64,000 bases of DNA, from contig NC_053181.1 in the NCBI RefSeq assembly GCF_905163445.1, forward strand, positions 4,340,001-4,404,000, given 5' to 3'. This document shows positions 1-11,800 of the stretch, piece after piece (within the stretch, counting starts at the first letter, position 1; every line of letters begins with the position of its first letter). This DNA comes from Pararge aegeria. Lineage: Eukaryota > Arthropoda > Insecta > Lepidoptera > Nymphalidae. The notes below the pieces were generated by a model, which was not told where the DNA came from, did not search any database, and worked only from the letters and a program-made list of their open reading frames with translations. The position numbers and the translations under genes were made by a program.

Positions 1-263
1 CGATAGTTAAAGGCTGGTTATTTAGTAAAATTGTTATTGCTTATTACAGCTCCTGTATTGAAGATTATAGGGTATACAATACAGGTGGAATGTAAGAGCA
101 CAGCTAGTGGAATAATATATTATAATCATAGTCTTGGAATTTAATCAATGCATAAAAATATTATCATAAATGCAAGTTTATCTTATCTCTGGAATAGATT
201 GTGGCTTATAATAATTGCTTTATTATCAGATAGATGGCGCCAAGCAAGGCAAAGTTGACTCAC
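1..263 (-). other. bun: Start of the bunched intron, downstream of the long exon
   Basis: The minus strand reads GTGAGT from 263 to 258, an exact donor right after the last coding base of the bunched exon. The rest to the window edge is AT-rich intron with no exon I can recognise. The in-frame TGA at 262-260 lies inside the intron and is not the protein end. Confidence 0.75.
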
Positions 264-2998
264 CTTTCATCCTCAGGAGGCGGAGCGGCCTGTGAGTCCT
301 CCTTGCCATCCCCAGTGTCACCAACCTGCAGGCCATCCGGAGCCACATCTGGAGCACCACTATCACTCGCATTCACATTCACATTGCTCACTACTGCGCC
401 ACTGATTGAATGAGACACCACTGCACTCACTGGGCTACCAAAGCCCTGACTGTCATGTCCCGGCTGGGCTGTGTTGGTCACATACGCTGTAGAACTGACT
501 GGCATTGACACAACTGGCGAGTTAGTTCCTGACACGGTTGCCTCTACAGGAGCCACACTACTCTGAGACATTACAGGCACCACACCACCATATCCAAGAC
601 CCATACTAGTCTGAGATTGAACTACATTTGCATGAACACCTCCACCCATACCAACTGGCATGCTCTGCTGCATAGACATGGGAATATTCTGTTGACCCAT
701 AGACATCTGTGCCACAGGTTGATTAGGAACATATTGCACTCCACCCATCTGGCCCTGTCCACTCACTTGCTGTTGCAACATATTTTGTGGCTGAGTCATA
801 TGTGTGGGCATTTGTTGACCAACATTGGGTGGCTGGATAAAAATAGGATCTGAGGCAGGCATCTGCATACTGGGCTGATTCCCATCTAGAGTCATTTGCA
901 TGTTCTGAGGGGCTGTCATAAGTTGGATGTTTCCTTGTTGCATGCTTCCTTGCTGTGGAGCCATGGTGTGCACGGGAGCTTGTTGCTGTCCACCCATCTG
1001 GAGATTAGCCGGCAATGTAGAGCCTTGAGGTTGAGTAGCCATACTCTGTAGATTTGAAGGCAGAGTTGCACCTTGTTGTGATGTAACAATACTAGTCAAC
1101 ACCTCTTGTGGCAAGGTCTGTCCCTGCTGAGACATCTGCGATTGCTGCGCATGATACTGAGGAACATTATGTTGTTGTTGAACCATTGGCTGCTGAGATG
1201 ATGGAATTGTAGCATTGATCATTGACTGGGGATTAGGTTGCTGATTAACTGCTTGGTTGTACTGTGGCTGTGCAACAGTCATTCCTTGCTGTTGCATCTG
1301 TGGATGCATTCCCGGTTGCGGTTGAGATGGCAACTGGTGCATTTGAGATTGCATTTGGGATATCTGTTGATTAGCAGCAGATAATTGGGGTGCTATTTGC
1401 ATTTGTTGTATGTGATTTGGCATTTGTTGATTCTGCAACGCCTGCATTTGCGCTTGACTAGACAAATGTTGAAGTTGAGCTTGCTGTGTGCCCATCGCTT
1501 GTTGGCCCTGTAGGTGATGACTTTGTCCAATATTAGGGATCTGTGCTTGCTGCATCTGATGAATTTGCTGCTGGTTCGGCTGGCCTTGCATAGGCTGCAT
1601 TTGAATTTGTTGCATTTGCGGTTGCTGCCCAGTCACTTGAGTTAATTGTCCCTGGTTAGGTATGCCTTGCATTTGTGGCATCTGCTGCTGTAATTGCATG
1701 TTAGTAAGCTGAGCCTGAGGCAAATGCTGACCCATCTGTTGCATTTGCTGGTTAGGAATTTGCTGCATCTGCTGGGGCATTTGCTGGTGCATGGGTATTT
1801 GTTGCATAGCAATCCCTTGGGACTGCGCCATTGCTTGCGACTGTGCAATCACTTGTTGTATCTGGTGTTGGGGATAGCTTTGAGGGATTTGCTGAACCTG
1901 CTGTTGCTGTTGTGGCTGAGGATGACTCTGTGGCGCATTCTGCATTGTGATGTGGGTCATGCTTTGCGGATGCTGCTGGCCAACTTGCTGGTTGTTCTGC
2001 ATGTTTTGATTTGGCATTTGCTGTGGCATCTCTAGAGGAGGAGACTGCACTGACACTGATTGAGTAACAGGCATTTGCTGTTGAACTATATTAATAGGTT
2101 GGGTCAAAGATTGTCCCGGGGAAGCCATAGGAAATTGTTTCTGAACACCTTGGTCCATTTGCTGTACAACACTAACTGGATCTTTAGGCCCTTTGTTGGA
2201 CAAATCATTACACATATCATCATGTTGACTATCGTTTATGACAACACCGCTGTCCGGGGCCTGCAACGTGTTAGTCTCTGTGACATCCAAGTTGTTGTTG
2301 AGAGTAATTGGAGCATTCTGCTGGGTTGTAGTATGATCGAGATAATCCATACACATCCACCTGCCACGACGGAAAGGTTCAGTGCTTTCGATTTTAACTA
2401 CTTTAAATCTTTCATTCCGCACATGTTCTTGTATCTCCTTCATACCTTCCTGCGGTTTGGAGTTGCTTATGAGGTTGATGATACTGCCAGTGCCGGCGTT
2501 CGGCACGCTGACGTGCATGTCATTCACTTCGGTATTATTACTATTTGGCACTGCTGCTCCTAGCTGGGGGTTCGCGTCGGGCTGGCCGACGATAGCGAGC
2601 CCGTACTGCGAGCTGGTCGGAATGACGGGGGCGCAGCCTAGCGATGCACTAGACGCGTTGTAGAATACGTCGTCTTTTGAAAAGGTGTCTTCCGAGTAGC
2701 TCGGCGTTTCATTCTCTATGTCGGTCACCCTTGAGATGTCGTCGGTGTGAGATTCATCAAGATCGTCCGCAGAGTCCTCGCCAGCATCAGTGCTCACCCG
2801 AGAGCCAACCGTCACACTGGTTATCTGAAAGGAAGATATTTTCCTTGGGTTATGGGTGGATTGAAGACTCGTCGGGTGAGTCACTCCCTTCTCCGACTCG
2901 TTCAGTCGAAGGGATTCACTCGTAGTGCGATGAACGACGTTGTTATACTTGTTTTTTTCACTAGTTTTATGTGACTTTTGAATCAGATTGTCAGCCAT
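264..2998 (-). CDS. bun: bunched long isoform (TSC22 domain family), 5' coding exon; partial
   Basis: This encodes the N-terminal 911 residues of a long TSC22-family protein, the counterpart of Drosophila BunA, a growth-promoting leucine-zipper regulator. Two family motifs are visible. Motif 1 is about residues 53-105 (SSFQITSVTVGSR followed by an acidic DDLDESHTDDIS stretch). Motif 2 is about 196-222 (RFKVVKIES...RGRWMCMDYLD). From about residue 280 to 800 the protein is dominated by Gln, Met and Pro with polyQ runs and looks disordered. The TSC box and zipper are absent because the exon ends in phase 2 at a GTGAGT donor (263-258) and continues left of the window. The start is the ATG at 2998, followed by MADNLIQKSH. 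Nothing suggests a pseudogene: 2.7 kb are open. Gene identity rests on motifs 1 and 2 as I know them from the family. Confidence 0.9.
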
Positions 2999-3260
2999 TA
3001 TGCCGTCTGACTCGAATGACTACCTAAAGAAATTTTCACTGTTTATTGGCCTCAGAGACATTTGACAGACTTTTCAATCACAAATATGTATGTAATATAA
3101 AACCATTCTACACTCACAATTTCACAAACACAGAAATTTGGCTGATAAAGTTCTTAAAATTCATTAGTAAACACACACAGATGTGAACATCTTTCAGACG
3201 GCAGCAACATGGCGGCCATTTATGCGCAATGCATTATGGTTGACAATTTGCAGTAGACTA
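2999..3260 (-). promoter_or_regulatory. bunched 5' leader/promoter with YY1/Pho-like sites and a uORF
   Basis: Upstream of the bunched ATG the DNA contains AACATGGCGGCC (3206-3217, plus strand), an excellent match to the YY1/Pho consensus, overlapping a second site in opposite orientation. On the minus strand the same bases form an ATG (3219-3217) that opens a 21-codon frame ending in TAA at 3156-3154, about 155 bases before the main start. I cannot place the transcription start, so whether the small frame is transcribed is inference. Confidence 0.45.
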
Positions 3261-5790
3261 TAGACGACTGTAGACCATTTTTTTTTGTTAAGCTACTGCA
3301 GACGATAGATGTCACTACTATCTTAATAAATACAATTCTATTTTCAATAAGTTATAAATAAAAAAAATTTGAAAAATATAAAACATAATTTATTTTTGTT
3401 TTTCTATTTGTTTATCACAATAAACTAAAAATCAGGACAAAGGAGTCTACTGTAATATTGTGGTACTGTATGAATTCGAAAACTAAATGGAAATATGAAA
3501 CTGCAAATTTTATATGTATGTAGGATAAGTAAACAATAGTAAATTCTACATTTACTATACATTTTATTTAAAAGTAAATGAAATGTAATTATTTTCAAAA
3601 ACTGACAAAAAGATTTCTTCGTTAGTTTTAAATAAGGTCTGCAATGTTATTAAGAAATAGATATAACACGTATGAAACATAATAACCAATTTTAAAATAT
3701 TTATCACGAATGAAATAAAGTTTCATTTCACTATAAATACCTATTTATACTATTAATAATGATAAAACTTAGGATAAAAAAATAGCTATTGAAAATTCTG
3801 AAATATAATATTTTATCTGTGGGCACAAATGTAAAATTTATAAGGTTTACTACTCGTTAATAGATGGCGCTTAGATAAATAATCTGTGTCCTTTGTTCTT
3901 TCCTTCACCAGTAGGTGGCCTTGTAACTAAAAAACTCGAACATTTAAAATTATAAAAAGTAAAAATCGTGACCATTTTATTCAAAACTTTTAAATCTTTA
4001 CAAACCGAGCCTTTACATATTATAAACTGCTACGTAGAACAGGGAAATTGAAAACATCAATTTTCAATTCTTTTTACTTAACTTGTGTGGCACGGTCTAC
4101 TTACTGCCGAATTTCAAGATTATAGGTCACCTAGATAAACTTTTGTAATAAATGTCGTGTAGCATTGGAAATGTAACCCAGTGTTGTCTCGTTCTGACAG
4201 ATTGAAAGATACTGTTAGTTGGAGTGCGACAAAACACTGCATATTCTGATGTTACAGCCAGTTTATTGATAAAGGGGTAAGTTTATCCGTAAAGGTTTTA
4301 ATGAAATTTTATAATTAAAGAATTAATGGCGGTCACTTCCCTGTTAATTATCAATACAAGCTTCGAACTTTATATTCTCGAAACTTCTACAGCAATTAGA
4401 GAATACCTATTCCAGAATAAGTTTTAATTCGAGCAGTTAACGGGAACCAAAAATGGGGGTAAACACCATCTTTTAGCCCGCTTGAAATCTCACAAGGTCG
4501 TAAATAATGATGGATGGCCCGCTACCGCGGGCTAGTCTGTTATGCGGTATGGCAGATGTACCAAGCAGGTTTCTACACGGTGTCGTACCAGAATGCTCGA
4601 TCGTTTATGGCGGCACGTCTTTGTTAATAACTAGCAATATCCCACAAGATCAGACCAGAGAAACATCCCAAATAATAACATTCCAAAACTATCCCTGCCG
4701 CGGAACCCGTTACTTTCAGGGAGGTCGTCAAAGAAACGTTGCTAGCACTGTACTAGTTGCAGCAAAAGATTAAGAAAGAATTGTTGTGCAGGATTTGACG
4801 GAGCTATGAAGGAAAATTGATATAACGAGACGATTTTTGAAGGTCTTTAAAGTATTTTTTGCTACAGTGGCTTTAGGGTGCCTCTAGTCCCACCTTTAAT
4901 TCCGTATTAGAGAGGAAGCCTGTGACCAGCTGAGGTTAATGATGATTATTTTCACAATCATGGAAGAGAAATGTCAAGTTCTGAAGTTTGGCAGTTTAGA
5001 CAATTTTTTCACGGAATACCTAAACGAGTATTATTTATTTCCTGATTGTCGTTATCTACATCTTTATCTTTTTCTCGACATGGATTTACAATAATTCATA
5101 ATCAAGCATGTCAAATACCATTAAATTTTATTGTAAAAACAAAACATTTTATTGTAGAAATACCTAATCCTAACTAACTTACTACAACTTTGATTTGATT
5201 ACGACTTTACGCCTTTACTTCTAAACCGATAATCCTGAAACGCTTCGGTTAAACAACGTTGTCGGAGATGCAAAATAGGGACCTTTCTTCCTGAAAAAAA
5301 TAGGTTCTGTTCCTGAGGGATGGAAAATAACTTCTAAAAAAGGACAGTCCGAATTAATAATAAAACCTATATAAACGCCTGTGTAGCGGCTTGCATGAAC
5401 TGGTGCGTTGATGTATGGGTATATTATTGATAAATAATTAGAATGATATAATTGAAACTTACGATAAAGAGCAGCAAGGACCTCGAGGGCTATTTCACGA
5501 TGAGCTTCATCTCGAGAACTAAACTAAGATCAAACCAGAAGCGCCCCGACCTCAGCTATTATCTGCAAGGTCTCCGGATCATCAGTCGATTTAGCCATCC
5601 CCACCAATCGCCGTGACACTTCTTAAACGAGGATAATTTGCTATTATTTGAAAATTGGCGTCCCGCGACGTCCGCTTCGCAGTCGCTCGGGAGCACGGGA
5701 CCCTCCTGGCTTCCCGCGACCACCGACGTAAGACGTGTACCTAATCCTTAAATAAATAATCGTCGTACAGACAACCTCTGCCGTTCCGAG
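3261..5790. other. Intergenic spacer between bunched and the MFS gene
   Basis: This is AT-rich DNA between two genes transcribed away from each other. It holds one degraded repeat (4470-4745) and otherwise no coding potential. A GTAAGT at 4277 preceded by AAAGG could be the donor of a non-coding 5' exon of the plus-strand MFS gene, but no matching acceptor is convincing. Confidence 0.5.
4470..4745 (+). repeat. Degraded dispersed repeat, family C
   Basis: This shares its order of short blocks with copies at 16318, 46295 and 48625: a 'tagcccgc' start, a 'cggcacgtctttgt' block, a 'gaccagagaaa' block, and the end 'gggaggtcgtcaaa'. It is a common lepidopteran short interspersed element. The open stretch inside it is incidental. 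Confidence 0.6.
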
Positions 5791-5792
5791 CG

Positions 5793-5798
5793 TCAGTC
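5793..5798 (+). promoter_or_regulatory. Candidate initiator of the MFS gene
   Basis: TCAGTC is the insect initiator consensus. It lies about 75 bases before the ATG in a locally GC-richer stretch. No TATA box is seen upstream. A single six-base match, so weak. Confidence 0.25.
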
Positions 5799-5866
5799 GA
5801 TAAGATATATCTAGAGCACTAACACTGAAACCCAGTAATGAAAATGTGAATAGTCGTGAATGGGAA

Positions 5867-8800
5867 ATGGCGAGATCGTTAGACGATATCACGAAAAAGT
5901 GCACCGACGAAGACAACGTTATGGACGACGACAGCGAAGACCCCCCAGGATGTCTCCGCAGGATGGTGGTTTGGTTAAGGATCAATCCGAATCTTGTTAT
6001 GTTAAAAGTGACTCTATTTGTGATGTACGGTGCCACCGCATCTCTATTACCGTATTTGACGATTCATATGCAAAGTATAGGACTTACAGTGCCTGAAATT
6101 TCATTTGTGTATTTAGCTTTACCTTTCACTACATTTTTGAGTCCACCTATAACAGGTAAGGCATTAATTTATTAAAGGTATTATTAATTTTATTTATTGG
6201 GATGACAGCTTTTGTTGTGATACATGTAGAACACCTTGGAAGTAAACCCAACTCGTGCGCCATCACGAAAATCAAGATGTTGTAGTGTGATACTGCCTTA
6301 TGCCGTCATGCTCTTTTTGCGCCTTTTATATTTATTATTATAATTTTAGTAATAAGAAAAATAATAAATTAATTTTAATTTTTAGGTTATTTTCAAACAA
6401 TGTTTGTTATATTAATTAGAAGCTGCTGTCAAGTTTGATATTTCACATTTGCTAGGCATCCAGTGGCGTCCAACTCTTTTTCCTCAGTACTGAAACAACT
6501 GTTGTTTATAGGATTTTTAGTTGATCGCTTCGGGGAGTATAAGCCTGTAGTTATCACGGCTCTTATCTTAAACGCAGCATTTCATCATTCCCTGCTGCTG
6601 ATTCCACATCAAGAAACTCCTGGAGTAATGCCATCTGCCTATGTTATGCGCCATCCGATTAAAAGAAGCGTCGAGGTAATGATTTCGTTATTATTAGCGT
6701 TTCCTGATACGCGTAGATAGTTTTATTGTTAAACACCCATTGGTGTGTCTTGACAGTAAAATTAACCTCAATGCCTTCATGGCACTGACGCTTAACCTGC
6801 TTTAACTGCATGACGCTCTCATAAGCCGTCATCCCATCGCTCCCTTGTGTGTTTACACGAGTTTACATCAGAATAGTAATATTTCTCTATTTATAATTAA
6901 TATTTTATGTCTAATGTTATATTATGTACGTATTTGTCTAAAATAAGTAATTATCATTATTAAAATACATACATACTGCCCGCTGTGGATCGATGGTAGC
7001 ATCGATCCACAGCGGGCCGAACCCCAGAGTTTAGGTTAAAAATTATATCCGGTTTTAAAAAGTCATCATCTTTATTTGCAATTAATTTCAATTAAAAGCG
7101 TGCTGCCATTTTTGCGTAATCGAGTACCAATTATTCTTACATCTGTACATTCATCGTTTCATATTTTTTAAACCAGTACAAATTCTTTGATGAACCTTCC
7201 TGGTGCAATCGTAAGTTCTGTAGTCTTAAAAGTGGAGGTCCCAGCATGTCGCTTTTCGTTATCAGCATAAAAGACGACCTAGGTCTTAAACTCTAAATTC
7301 TATTTAAATGAACCTGAAAATTTAATATACGAGTATGTCCATTGAAATACAACGAAACAACAAGAATGGACTCTTTATGATTCACTAGGCTAGATAAAAT
7401 CATTAGTAGTAGTTCATTAAATTTTATATTATTTGATATAAAATTACCGAAAAAATAAGTTCAAAGTTTATTTAAAACGTAAGCCTGTAGAAAAATCCTG
7501 CTATGATATTAAGGATAACTGAAACGTTAAATAAGCTTGGGTATGAATTGCTGTTACTTCATAGCTAAATATTAAAAATTGTGAGATAGTGAAAGTAAAA
7601 ATTAGTCTGCTAACTTTGTTGTGGGTTCTTCTTAGAGCAGGGCGCGTTTGGAATCTTCGTAGCATTAGGTTTATGTTGGCGAAAGTAGTTATCACAATCA
7701 TATATAAACGTTCCATAAGTGCCTGTAATAGTAACATTAACAAAGAATTTTTGAATTTGAATTAAATGTTTGAGTAAGTATTTATTGTGTTATTTCATAT
7801 TAGACTCGGATGTACCTACACAAATTGTCTAAACCAAGCCACCTTTCCACGCTGTATCCCCTTATAGCGCTATTTTTAGACCTGTAAATATTGTTTAGTT
7901 TAGATATGAGCAACAGAACTGGCACCACAGAGGCCAATTATGTTATAAACAAACATATATTTATATTGTTTTAAACTAAATAGATAGGTCTAAAATTAGT
8001 ATCATCCTTTTGACCTTAGTCTGTATAAAAGGATAGTACTATTTTCAGACCTGTCGAACCGGTTGAGTTAAAACAGTTGTGAAAAACCCGATTGTCACCA
8101 TTATCGTGTATCGATACAATACGTAACTACGTACATTGCTACAACGATGCACAGCGAAATTATCGCTGTGTAAAAACGTTGTATATTATTTCAAAGTCAC
8201 GGAATTGTCGTTACGCAGCTACTAACTTTGCTCCTGTCCTCTAGAATTTGAGCAAATCGACCTCATCCGGCCTCAGGTCAGATTAGCCAGTCGTTATACA
8301 ACAACTCCAAGCTACTTAAGATAATAAAGCTAAAAAGCTTAATTTATGCAACATAACAGATATGGACTAGTAACATACTTATTGAAGATCGTGAGTTTTC
8401 CAAAGTGGCGTTCAAACAACATATATCGATTTATGTTGTTATATTAATCTTAGATGTTGTTATATTATAAAAGATCTTTAGATCTTTATTGTTTGGAACA
8501 TGAGCACATAGTGGCAACGCACATAGTAGTTTGATTCGGACTTTCGTTCGCAACTTCGAATTCGGAATTTGGATATCACGTTTAAAACAAAGACGCCAAA
8601 GGCTCCGTTGTCTTCTTAACCGACATACGTTGTCATTAACTAATCTTTATCCATCAATATGCTCTAATTAACTTATGTATCTTATTTTAATATTTTAGAA
8701 TATACTATATAAATAACAGACGCGTCAAACATATAACACCCCGTCGTTTTTATGTCGGGGGTTAATAAATGGGTAGCTAATAAGGTGTAGACTAATCTAA

Positions 8801-11800
8801 AAAAATATTTAGAACATTTTTGACAGGAGAAAAATAAGTGACTTGACTGCGTAAATGGGTGACCATTATAGAACCTATCAATTTGGTTCATTTTTCAACT
8901 ATTTACAACCTAATTAGAAACCATAATTGCATTAATTCATATTTTAAAAACATTTATCAAAAAATCATAATTATCAAACATAAATTAAAAACCACATATT
9001 AACCATATTTAATTGTTTCAAATTGGACGAAATACTCGTGCGTAATTAAATTCTTATATCGTAGATATGGTGGAGTCCCTGCCCTAGCAGAGAATGCCCT
9101 GACGAAGATGAGCAGGTCGATTTTGTTCTGGATCGATGCATTGACCATTGCATGTTATCCAGACCAACTGAACGTCCTGAGGTTGATCCAGCTGACGATA
9201 AAGATGATCTAGACTTTCATATAGAGCACAAATTTCATCCACCACGTCTTACCAACGCCAGGTTTCGTATAAACATAACATTACTTAAACGACTTTCGAG
9301 AAATATAATTTGATCGATGTATAAAAAAACTTAAGTTTACATTAGTATTCGCAAATCAATGGATTGGATTGCTTGAATTTATGATATTTAGATATGCTAT
9401 ATAAGTGTTTAACAACAGCGAAGCTGGTTTCAATAGGTGAGAGAATCAATCAAATCGATGCACCCAATGTATAGTTAATTCGTTGACGAACCGTACGGTC
9501 TATCAGAATAGTTTGATCTGATGATATTTTTTGGAATTGGGAGATAGAATTCAACAAGAAAGATAAGATTGTTTTTTGTTTGAATGCGCTAGTATCTGAA
9601 ACTGTGAGATAGATTATTTTTTATCCATTAGTTGTATATGTATATAGTAATAGTATATTGAAGTCGTTTTCTCGTATTATTACGTCAGTTAACATTGGAA
9701 TAAACTTTTTAATATTCTTGTAAACATATGATAAATCTACAAATACATTCTTATTGCTTCGAGTTAGTCTTCTAAGCTTACGAATTCGGTATAAAGATAA
9801 CAAGTTTGGTAAACCAAATAAAACAGAACAGTCATTAAATAGAGTCTAGTATATACTTTTAATATATGTAGTTTTTCTGAAATATTTCTTTTTCACTTTT
9901 TCTAACTAGCTTTCCATTTAATTCAACCAACTCTTTAATCTCTGGTCCTCAATCCAATATACAGATCCCCGATTGATTCAATAAACCTTTAAAGATGTTT
10001 TGGTATTTTTAAGAGCTCGAGTCTCCGCCTTCTTTTACTTAAACATATAAAGCAATAGAGGCTTTATCTATGTTTATGTATGTTTTATTTCTGTTACATT
10101 AATAATGGGATAAAATTATTTTGCAGTTACTTAAATATGACTGACGATGAGGAATTTAACGACGCAGCATTCTTTTTAATAGAAGTGCATGATGATTTAG
10201 GTGAACCAAAAGAACAACTTGGTATTGAAATGGAAAGGGTACGTATTTTTATAATGAAAGATTTGTGTACTTTTTAAAATTATATATTTATGTTAAACCT
10301 TTATATCACAAGGATTTTTCTATTACAGGATGACAATGATACGGTAACAGATTTCAGATCAAGGTTTGGCGAGAAATTATTGCTTGCTCAAGGTGTAAAT
10401 ATTACGGCTCTTGATAACGAAGATCTAAGATGTGGTGGTCTCGTCATGCTGCATAATATGACGAAACTCTCGCAACAACGACTGGAATCCTTATCAGCTG
10501 ACTGTATGGTTCAAAAGTGTGATTTTAGGTAACCTCCATTGATGTTGTTACTATAGAATATTTTACTGTAGACTTTCTGAGTGCGCAAACTACATGTAGC
10601 GCTCATAAATCTGGCACATTAAAACTTGAATAAGACAAGATAGCAGAAATTCTGCTTTCGACAGAAAAAAAAATCCTTACTACATTATATCAATATTTAA
10701 TGATCCAAGCATATAACTTACACTCAATGTGCGTATGGTGTGACGTTACAATTTTACGTATTGAGAAGGTTACGTTATTCCGAATACCTCTATTTTTCTT
10801 AACTAACATTTGATTTTGAACTTCGTTTAATTCATCAATTAATAAATTGCAGAAAAGGAGGCCCAGACATATGCCCGCCAGATTACAAGGAAAGTGATGA
10901 TAAAACATTCTACATTTATTTCTTTTTACGCTTCATGGGGACTATTATGTTATCAGCTGGCGTAACGATTATGGATCCCATAGCCTTAACTATGATACAA
11001 AAGTATGGAGGGGACTTTGGCAGAGAAAGGCTATTTTCTAGCATTGGGATGGCCATTTTTTCTCCTATCACAGGCATGCTTATAGATATGAGGAGTAAAC
11101 AAGTCGGTATGTAGTAGCATTTTGTAATCGTTATCTTCAGTGTCAATAAGCAGTTGTTAATATTTACGTCGGTTTGTTGCAGGCTACACGGACTATTCAG
11201 CAGCTTTTTATACGTATGACGCCTTACTTCTGATATCAGCAATTACTGTTGCTGTAATGCCCCTTGGAGCTAAACTGCCAGCTGATAATTTATTACACGA
11301 CTTAGTGAATATTATAAAAATGCCTCACATTATTATTTTTATATTCTTTCTTTTTGCTCTGGGAAACTTTTGGGGCTTTATCGAATCTTATTTATTTTTG
11401 TACTTGAAGGAATTAGGGGCACCTAATTTTTTGCTAGGTAAGAATTTTTGATTACGTTATTAAATATTGTTTATTTCCGTGCTATTGATAGATAGTTAGT
11501 TTGATTCTTTATCAATTATTTACATTGATTTCTTTATATTGTTGATGTACTTCAAACAAATATAATAACAATACGTTATGAAAGAATTCTTAAAAACTTG
11601 AGTACGCTCAATGAAAAATCCAGTTACAAGGGCTTGTTAAACAATTATTATATCAGGCTAATACAATGTCTATTAACTCAAGTGCAAATATCCAGGAATA
11701 ACCGTGACCGTGGGCACGTTAAGCAGCATCCCGTTTCTCTACGGCGCAGACGCAATCACATCTCGGATTGGTCACGTCAACGTGATCATTGTCGCCTTCT

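Noticed and set aside
1694..2663. Several plus-strand open frames opposite bunched
   Set aside because: Antisense shadows of the Met/Gln-rich coding exon; Leu/His-rich as expected from CAG/CAT complement.
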